A DNA stretch of 64,000 nucleotides, taken from assembly GCA_041602035.1 (NCBI GenBank), contig JBFIHA010000007.1, positions 62,001 through 126,000 of the forward strand. The letters are read 5' to 3'. Position numbers and translations under genes: made by a program. Positions 58,736 through 64,000 of the stretch are shown piece by piece; the first letter of the stretch is position 1; the number at the start of each line of letters is the position of its first letter. Under the pieces are notes generated by a model that saw only the letters and a program-made list of their open reading frames with translations, did not search any database and had not been told where the DNA came from. This DNA comes from JAOTVV01 sp041602035 (GTDB lineage Bacteria; Gemmatimonadota; Gemmatimonadetes; Gemmatimonadales; GWC2-71-9).

Positions 58736-58831
58736 GACGGTAAGACGGTAGGTGGGTAGGACGGTAGGTGCGTCCGGCTTCCTACCCTCTTTGTCGTTTA
58801 CCGTCCTACCGTCGTACCGTCCTACCGTCCG
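58736..58831. repeat. hairpin repeat H4
   Basis: Nearly identical to H1 and H2, with one base missing in the centre and two changes beside it. Second of two tandem units with a period of 124-125 bases. Its trailing tRNA tail (58834 onward) is degenerate. Confidence 0.83.
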
Positions 58832-58919
58832 TTGCGAGTCCTCCCCGGCGCTTGACCGGGTCCGTTCCCGGGCACCACTATCTGACCAACACGCTCATCC
58901 CAAGGTGAAGGAGGGAGTC

Positions 58920-59405
58920 ATGCGATGCACGGCCGCTCTACCGGTGCTCTCAATTGTGATGGTCGCAGGCTGCACTCCGCAGCCGGCGATCGATCTCGAG
59001 GCAGAGCGCAACGCCCTGATGACTGCAGACCGCGCCTGGTTCGAGGCGTATGCCGCCAGTGAGAACCCGGCGGACGCGTTCGTCGCTCAGCTCGTCGATA
59101 ACGCTACCTTGCTCCCGCCCAACGCGCCGTTGGCGCAGGGCAGGGAGGCCATTCACGCCGTGATCAGCGACCTCGAAGCCATGCCAGGGTTCTCGGTCAC
59201 GTGGGAGCCGAACGCGGCCGAAGTGGGAAGCGGTGGCGATCTGGGCTACACGATCGGCAGCTACCAGATGAAGATGGAAGGCCCCGACGGCCCGATGACG
59301 ATCGACGGCAAGTACCTGACCGTTTGGCAGAAGCAGGCTGACGGGACCTGGAGGGTCATCGCCGACATGTTCAACGCGAACGGTCCCCCGGCGCCGCAGA
59401 TGTGA
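58920..59405 (+). CDS. SnoaL/DUF4440-like lipoprotein
   Basis: Exported protein of 161 residues with lipobox IVMVAGCTP (Cys18) and an NTF2-like fold: ERNALMTADRAWFEAYAASENPADAFVAQLVDNATLLPPNAPLAQGREAI, then SYQMKMEGPDGPMTIDGKYLTVWQKQADGTWRVIADMFN, the typical DUF4440 ending. Function of the secreted forms is unknown. Start ATG 58920 with gaaggaggg upstream. A related lipoprotein lies at 60.9 kb. Confidence 0.77.
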   Translation: MRCTAALPVLSIVMVAGCTPQPAIDLEAERNALMTADRAWFEAYAASENPADAFVAQLVDNATLLPPNAPLAQGREAIHAVISDLEAMPGFSVTWEPNAAEVGSGGDLGYTIGSYQMKMEGPDGPMTIDGKYLTVWQKQADGTWRVIADMFNANGPPAPQM

Positions 59406-59714
59406 CCCCAGATCGGCGGGCGCTGGACGCCCGCCAAGCTCTTCGACGTCGTCGCTCGCCCCTGCTCGCGACATCGGTTAATGCTGGGCTTGGGTCGGGT
59501 GCTCCTCAGCGGCTGATGGGGCAGGCGCTGAGCCCTCGCCCCCTCATAGCTGCCGCCCTACCGTCCTACCGTTCTACCGCCTTTCGGGCCCGATATTTGC
59601 GCCTTTTTGGCAGGCAGGGCGGCGCGGAGCCGCGGCGTGGGGGAACGACTCGGCTCGCCCGATGGTACGATGGCAATCTGCCATACTGGTTGCATGACTC
59701 GGGGAGAGGGAGAC
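59406..59714. other. gene-free stretch with half hairpin repeat H5
   Basis: No gene seen. It contains a one-armed copy of the hairpin family (gccgccctaccgtcctaccg, 59551-59582) and, near 59449, a segment (cgtcgctcgcccctgctcgcgacatcggtt) resembling 47828-47855 beyond tRNA-Trp. This may be the far edge of the insertion region. Confidence 0.5.
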
Positions 59715-60788
59715 GTGAAAGGACGCCGGTTTACGCTGGTTCTCGGTGGGGGCGGCATGAAGGGCATCGCCCACGTGGGGGTGCTGCTCGCGCTCGAAAA
59801 GCACGCCGCCTTCCCCGTCGAGGTCGTGGGCTCCAGCGTGGGATCGCTGGTGGCGGGCGCCTGGTGTGCGGGCATGCCGGCCGTGGAGCTCCGGAAGCTC
59901 GCGCTCGCCCTGCGCCGCCGAGACCTGTTCCGCATCGCGCACCGCGACATGGCGGTCAAGCGCATGCGGTCTCGCGCCATCTACCAGAGTGAGCCCCTCA
60001 GGCAATACGTGACGCGCCTGTTCGGAGACATCACGTTCGACGAGTTGAAGCGTCCCCTCCTGATCAACTCGGTCAGCCTCACCACGGGGCGCCAAGTGTT
60101 TTGGGGTTCGCCCGGACTCTCCGACATCCGCGTGGCGGACGCCGTGCTCGCGTCATGCGCGCTGCCGGGATACCTGCCGCCCCATGAGATCCGCGGCGAG
60201 TACTTCATCGACGGGGCCGCCGTGGCGAATCTCCCCGTGGCGGCGACCACCGCACTCGATCGCGACCTGATCCTGGCGGTCGACGTGGGTTCGACCGCGG
60301 CCATTCGTCCGGATGCGGAAACGATGGGCTTCGCTGCGGTGTACGCGCGCGCCATCGAGTTCGGCATCCAGACGATGCGGACTGCCGCCCTGCTGCATTG
60401 GAGTCGACCGCCTCTGCTCCTGATCCAGCCGGATATCCGCTACAGCAGCCTGCTCTCGTTCCACTACAACCGCGAGCTCGTGGCCGAGGGCTACCGAGCG
60501 ACCACCGAGATGCTCGCGGATCCCGCCGTAATTCCGCCACGCGGGGCCTCGGGCGTCTACCCTCGGCAACGGTACGGCGTGCGCGTGATCCGGGAGCGGT
60601 GTATCGGCTGTGGGGCGTGCCGCATTCATGGACCGCCCGGGTTGTTCGTCCCTGGCGGCGACGGGAAGGCGGTCGTGACCGAGCCGGTGCAGGTCTGGAA
60701 CGCCGTGCAGGCGGAGTTCGTCCGACAGTGCCCGACCAAGGCCATCGTGCTGGAGGCCGCCGAGCAGGAACGCGAGTCCGCGGCGTGA
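59715..60788 (+). CDS. patatin-like phospholipase fused to a C-terminal ferredoxin-like Fe-S domain
   Basis: Protein of 357 residues. Residues 1-300 form a patatin domain: oxyanion hole GGGGMKGIAHVGVL, nucleophile GSSVGSLVAG and catalytic Asp in YFIDGAAVANLP. Residues 305-357 add a small ferredoxin-like module, RCIGCGACRIHGPPGLF and RQCPTKAIV, with four cysteines for a single [4Fe-4S] or [3Fe-4S] cluster. A lipase carrying a redox cluster is unusual. The GTG at 59715 has gagggagac just before it; an ATG at 59694 would add seven residues. Confidence 0.86.
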   Translation: MKGRRFTLVLGGGGMKGIAHVGVLLALEKHAAFPVEVVGSSVGSLVAGAWCAGMPAVELRKLALALRRRDLFRIAHRDMAVKRMRSRAIYQSEPLRQYVTRLFGDITFDELKRPLLINSVSLTTGRQVFWGSPGLSDIRVADAVLASCALPGYLPPHEIRGEYFIDGAAVANLPVAATTALDRDLILAVDVGSTAAIRPDAETMGFAAVYARAIEFGIQTMRTAALLHWSRPPLLLIQPDIRYSSLLSFHYNRELVAEGYRATTEMLADPAVIPPRGASGVYPRQRYGVRVIRERCIGCGACRIHGPPGLFVPGGDGKAVVTEPVQVWNAVQAEFVRQCPTKAIVLEAAEQERESAA

Positions 60789-60940
60789 CGAGTGCACTCC
60801 GGTCGTAACCGGGAACTCAGTACCCCTTCCTTCCAGCCAACCGTCCCAGCGCACCACTGCTGACCGCCTCGTGCGGTAGCGGCCTCCCGTCCCAGGCGTA
60901 CATTTCCCCGCAGCAATCCCAGACTCGCCAAGGAGATCCC

Positions 60941-61414
60941 ATGGGCTCCCGACGCCTCATCCCCACGTTCGCCGTGACGCTCGCCCTCGCCGCCTGCTAC
61001 CCTGCGGCCGAAGCCCCCGCGCTGTCGGACGAGGACACGGCCGCGATCCAGAGCTTGCTCGACAACTACGTGGCCAACGTGCAGGCGCAGGACTGGACGA
61101 CGCTCCTCTCGTACTACGTCGACGGCGCCGTTCGGATGCCACCTGACGCACCGATGCAAGCAAACGACGCCGAGATGATGGCGTGGCTCGAGGCGCTCCC
61201 ACCGGTCACGAGCTTCAGCCTCACGCCGCAGGTCATCGATGGCCGAGGCGACCTCGCCTATGCGCGCGGCGCGTACACACTCGACCTTGCACCGCCCGAT
61301 GCGCCACCGGTGCAGACGGTCGGGAAGTGGCACGCGATCTATGAGCGCCAAGCCGATGGATCCTGGCTCTGTGTGAGCGACATCTGGAACAGCGACGTGC
61401 CGCCGGCCATGTAA
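60941..61414 (+). CDS. SnoaL/DUF4440-like lipoprotein
   Basis: Exported protein of 157 residues with lipobox TLALAACYP (Cys19) and an NTF2-like fold: DEDTAAIQSLLDNYVANVQAQDWTTLLSYYVDGAVRMPPDAPMQ ... GKWHAIYERQADGSWLCVSDIWNSD. It resembles the 58.9-kb lipoprotein in architecture and motif order but they are clearly distinct in sequence. Start ATG with aaggag 6 bases upstream. Confidence 0.78.
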   Translation: MGSRRLIPTFAVTLALAACYPAAEAPALSDEDTAAIQSLLDNYVANVQAQDWTTLLSYYVDGAVRMPPDAPMQANDAEMMAWLEALPPVTSFSLTPQVIDGRGDLAYARGAYTLDLAPPDAPPVQTVGKWHAIYERQADGSWLCVSDIWNSDVPPAM

Positions 61415-61434
61415 CGAACGGCGCGAGGGCAGCA

Positions 61435-61533
61435 AGACGGTAAGGCGGTGGGTGCGGAAATCGCACCTGCCGCCGTGCTATATGCCGTCCTGCCCAGCGA
61501 CCGTCCTCTCGTCCTGTCGCCCTACCGCCCGCC
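61435..61533. repeat. hairpin repeat H6 (diverged)
   Basis: gcaagacggtaaggcggtgggtgcgg ... ccgtcctgcccagcgaccgtcctctcgtcctgtcgccctaccgcc (read in pieces) keeps the hairpin plan but is well diverged and has no tRNA tail. It lies between the convergent-free genes at 61.41 and 61.57 kb. Confidence 0.6.
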
Positions 61534-61569
61534 GACGCCGTGCCTACATTCTGACCACCTTCTCCGGGC

Positions 61570-63618
61570 ATGACCCGCATGGCCGAGTCGGTCTCGTTCA
61601 GGCGCAACATCGGGCTCTTCATGGCCGTGATGATCGGCATCGGTGCCATGATGGGGCCGGGGATCTTTGCGCTGCCCGGCGAGCTGGCCCACATGATCGG
61701 TCCGCTCGGCATCTTCGTCTATCTGGCGATGGGCCTGGTGACCGTGCTGACCGCCCTCAACTACAGCGAGCTCGGCGCGGCGATCCCACTGGCCGGGGGC
61801 GGCTACTCGTTCACCAGCCGCACGCTGTCCCGACCGGTCGCCTTCTACACGGGGTGGTTCTTCTGGATAGGGCACACGCTTGCCTGCGCCATGTATGCCG
61901 TGATCTTCGCGCTCACCATTCGTGGGTACTTCTGGCCCGAGGTCAGTCTCCCCCTAGTGGTGGTACTCACCACGGTGGTGTTCGCGGCGGTGAACCTCCG
62001 CGGGATGGCCGAGGCCATCAGGATCATCACGGTCATGAACCTGGTCGAGCTGGCCGTGTTGGTGGTCTTTGCCGTGCTTGGCGCCATGCGGGTCGAGCCG
62101 CGAAACCTCACGCCGTTGGCCCCGATGGGCTACGGACCGTTCCTGCCGGCGATGGCGCTCATCTACATCTCCTACGTGGGGTTCGAGTTGATCACTGAGG
62201 CCTCCGAGGAGATCATTGCCCCGGCCAAGACGATCCCGCGCGCCATTCTCATCACGCTGGGGGTGGGAACCACCATCTATATCGGTGTGGTGTGGGTCAT
62301 GATGGGTGCCGTTCACCACACGGCATTAGCTCGCAGCGACGTGCCATTCATCTTTGCGGCTGATTTCCTTTTCGGGGCATGGGGACGGTGGGCGGCGGTC
62401 GTCGCGACCATCATGGCGAGCCTGTCTGCGTTCAGCGTCACGCTCGGGGCCAGCGCTCGCGTGCTGTATGCGCTCGGCCGCGACGGTCATTTCCCGCATA
62501 CCTTTGCCACGCTCCATCGACGGTTTCGCACGCCGCACGTGGCGTTGGCCGTGTGCGCAGTGGCGGTCGTGGTGTTCGGATCCTCGGGCATCGTGCGGTT
62601 CGTCGCGTCGGTGTCCGACTTTGGCTACTTGATGGGCTTGGGCATCGTCAACTACGCGGTCATCTCGCTCCATCGGCGCATGCCCAACCTCAGAAGGCCA
62701 TTCAGGGTAGCGTTGTTCCCGGTGGTGCCGATCCTCGGGGTCATATCCTGCTGGATCTTCGTGCCCGCCCTGGAGCTGCGAAGCTTCGTACTTGGGGGGG
62801 TGCTCACGCTCGCCGGTGGCGGCGTGTATCTCCTTCGTCCCGCCAACCGGGCCGAGTTTGCCCGCTTGCCACAAGCCCTGACCTATCTGCGTCTGTTATT
62901 GCGAGCAAAGTGGAGGCCGCGCATGCGAATACTCATCATCAGCGGCGACCAGCGAGGCCGGAATATCGCCGACCGGCTGCTCGCCCGCGACGAGTTCCGT
63001 CTCGTGTTCCGGGCCGCGGAGCACCAGGTCACGTTCGTCGAGGAAGACGAGCGGCGGTGCCGCGAACTGGAGCAGCGCTACAGCGTGCCCATCTATCAGG
63101 GTGACGGCACCCGCCGGGAGGTGCTCGAGCAGGTGGGTCTCGGCAACATCGATGTGGCGATCGCCGCGTCCAACGACGACGATCGCAACGTCATCGCGGC
63201 GCTCCAGGCCAAGCGGCTCGGGGTGCCGCAGGTGATCGGCATCGTGCAGGACGGTGACTACGTGGCCCTGCTGGAAGACAACGGCGTGGTGGCGATCAGT
63301 GCACCGTGGGCTACCGCAGCGATGGTGGAGAACTATCTGGATCGGCCCGGCGTGGCCGAGCTGTTCGAGATCGGGACCGGGGTCGCAAGCCTCGTGGGGG
63401 TGATCGTGCCGGAGGGGGCGGCGGTCGCAGAGAAGCGGATCCGGGAGATCAGCATGCCCACCGAATGCGTCGTTGCCGCCGTGGTGCGGGGCAAACAGTT
63501 CGTCGTGCCGCGCGGCGACACTGTCATCCATCCCGGCGATCACGTGGTGTTCGTTGGACCCACCAGCGCGGTGAAGAAAGCCCATGACGCGTTCCTGACC
63601 GCACGAAGTGGGGCGTGA
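61570..63618 (+). CDS. APC-family amino-acid permease fused to TrkA-N/TrkA-C (RCK) domains
   Basis: Protein of 682 residues. Residues 15-440 are an APC-superfamily permease with about twelve helices (GIGAMMGPGIFALPGE is the helix-1 break; NYSELGAAIPLAGGGY, FELITEASEEIIAPAKTIPRAI). From residue 451 a TrkA-N NAD-binding domain begins (MRILIISGDQRGRNIADRLL, DGTRREVLEQVGLGNIDVAIA). A TrkA-C/RCK-C domain closes the protein (VIVPEGAAVAEKRIREIS). RCK domains gate potassium or other cation channels, so nucleotide or dinucleotide control of an amino-acid or cation porter is expected. The second in-frame ATG (61579) is an alternative start. Confidence 0.87.
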   Translation: MTRMAESVSFRRNIGLFMAVMIGIGAMMGPGIFALPGELAHMIGPLGIFVYLAMGLVTVLTALNYSELGAAIPLAGGGYSFTSRTLSRPVAFYTGWFFWIGHTLACAMYAVIFALTIRGYFWPEVSLPLVVVLTTVVFAAVNLRGMAEAIRIITVMNLVELAVLVVFAVLGAMRVEPRNLTPLAPMGYGPFLPAMALIYISYVGFELITEASEEIIAPAKTIPRAILITLGVGTTIYIGVVWVMMGAVHHTALARSDVPFIFAADFLFGAWGRWAAVVATIMASLSAFSVTLGASARVLYALGRDGHFPHTFATLHRRFRTPHVALAVCAVAVVVFGSSGIVRFVASVSDFGYLMGLGIVNYAVISLHRRMPNLRRPFRVALFPVVPILGVISCWIFVPALELRSFVLGGVLTLAGGGVYLLRPANRAEFARLPQALTYLRLLLRAKWRPRMRILIISGDQRGRNIADRLLARDEFRLVFRAAEHQVTFVEEDERRCRELEQRYSVPIYQGDGTRREVLEQVGLGNIDVAIAASNDDDRNVIAALQAKRLGVPQVIGIVQDGDYVALLEDNGVVAISAPWATAAMVENYLDRPGVAELFEIGTGVASLVGVIVPEGAAVAEKRIREISMPTECVVAAVVRGKQFVVPRGDTVIHPGDHVVFVGPTSAVKKAHDAFLTARSGA

Positions 63619-63642
63619 CTCGTGGCTGAGCGTGGCCAAGCG

Positions 63643-64000
63643 ATGCCTCACAGCTCGAAACGGTCCGTGCTGCGTTGCGGGTTCATGATCGGTGGGGTGT
63701 TGCTACCCGCGCCGCTGTCGGGCCAAGACTCCGATCAGGCCAGGCGGATCGATTCCGCCCAGGTGGCGAGGGCAACCCTGCAGACGTGGGATGAGCAGTT
63801 GCGTCTCATTATTCTTGATCGCGGCGGTAACTACTTCGGACGCACCAGCGACCGCGGTATCCTCCAACGGTTCAATGCCATAGCGGACGACGAATACGAG
63901 CTCGACCTGATTTCCTATGGGTTCTCGCTCTTGGAAGACTATGAGTGGTTCCAGCGCGGCCAGGGTGCTCGCTACTGGGGAGGGAGCATCAACAAGCTCC
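63643..64000 (+). CDS. secreted hypothetical protein, 3' truncated by window edge
   Basis: An open frame from the ATG at 63643 runs off the window after 119 codons. It starts with a signal-like sequence (RSVLRCGFMIGGVLLPAPLSGQ) and continues ARATLQTWDEQLRLIILDRGGNYFGRTSD, then ISYGFSLLEDYEWFQRGQGARYWGGS. No family recognised from the visible part. An in-frame GTG at 63622 is an alternative start. Confidence 0.6.
   Translation, partial: MPHSSKRSVLRCGFMIGGVLLPAPLSGQDSDQARRIDSAQVARATLQTWDEQLRLIILDRGGNYFGRTSDRGILQRFNAIADDEYELDLISYGFSLLEDYEWFQRGQGARYWGGSINKL

Larger units (their letters stand above)
58409..58919. other. gene-free stretch with two tandem 125-base hairpin/tRNA-tail units
   Basis: No credible gene. 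It contains the 65-base repeat copy B (58526-58590), hairpins H3 and H4 and three tRNA-tail pieces (gagtcc at 58587, 58711 and 58836). The promoter of the leftward beta-lactamase-family gene must lie at its left edge. Confidence 0.65.

Noticed and set aside
53124..58831. The repeats as a CRISPR array or integron attC array
   Set aside because: Repeats are about 97-125 bases and separate whole genes of 1-5 kb, not 25-40-base spacers; no cas or intI gene, and no paired GTTRRRY/RYYYAAC core sites were seen.

Overview
The window is high-GC chromosomal DNA from a free-living bacterium. A phylum-level guess is Gemmatimonadota: secreted DUF5117-type zinc proteases, DUF5916-type outer-membrane proteins, SARP-like (BTAD) regulators fused to other domains, and many small secreted lipoproteins are all typical there. 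No 16S rRNA gene is present to confirm this.

Layout. 0-9 kb holds housekeeping and metabolic genes: a DinB tail, adenine deaminase, a dipeptide epimerase, a DHFR-like reductase, small membrane proteins, a PLP dehydratase, an aldo/keto reductase and an octaheme cytochrome c. 9.1-11.1 kb is a compact arsenic locus with ACR3 and ArsR leftward and ArsC divergent. 11.2-22 kb is a polyphosphate island: Ppx/GppA-HD, PPK1, SixA and CHAD-CYTH in one rightward operon, facing a leftward gene that joins a DUF4956 membrane domain to a second PPK1. Beyond it lies a secreted DUF4384 protein with a long Arg/Pro/Ala-rich tail. 22-32 kb is mixed metabolism: SRPBCC, a DUF2179 membrane protein, a Tat-exported HisC-like aminotransferase, a tandem TenA pair, a molybdopterin oxidoreductase, a zinc metalloprotease and a DMT exporter. 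32.8-36 kb is a second arsenic-type locus, with a radical SAM-ArsM fusion and a TVP38/TMEM64 protein. A DUF5916 barrel protein, phosphoglycerate mutase, a lipoprotein and tRNA-His follow.

Behind tRNA-His lies a broken barrel gene and an AT-rich patch. Next comes a MarR gene and the three-gene N-acetylglutaminylglutamine amide (NAGGN) osmolyte operon, which ends in a ribbon-helix-helix gene and a collapsed PP2C phosphatase. At 47.6 kb is tRNA-Trp. From there to about 59.6 kb the sequence is accessory. Two further copies of the tRNA-Trp 3' half (anticodon loop to 3' end) lie at 53.1 and 55.6 kb, each preceded by 10-12 bp-phased short repeats resembling integrase arm sites. Several roughly 125-bp units, made of a hairpin plus a tRNA tail, separate blocks of one to three genes: paired lipoproteins, a BTAD-PEGA-FGE-hydrolase fusion, an LVIVD protein, a beta-lactamase-family multidomain hydrolase and a SnoaL-like lipoprotein. 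No integrase is visible.

59.7-64 kb returns to ordinary genes, including a patatin-ferredoxin fusion and an APC-permease/TrkA fusion, and ends inside a secreted protein.

The best candidates for something new are the 125-bp tRNA-tail hairpin repeats around serial tRNA-Trp insertions, the radical SAM-ArsM fusion, the DUF4956-PPK1 fusion and the BTAD-PEGA-FGE-hydrolase fusion.
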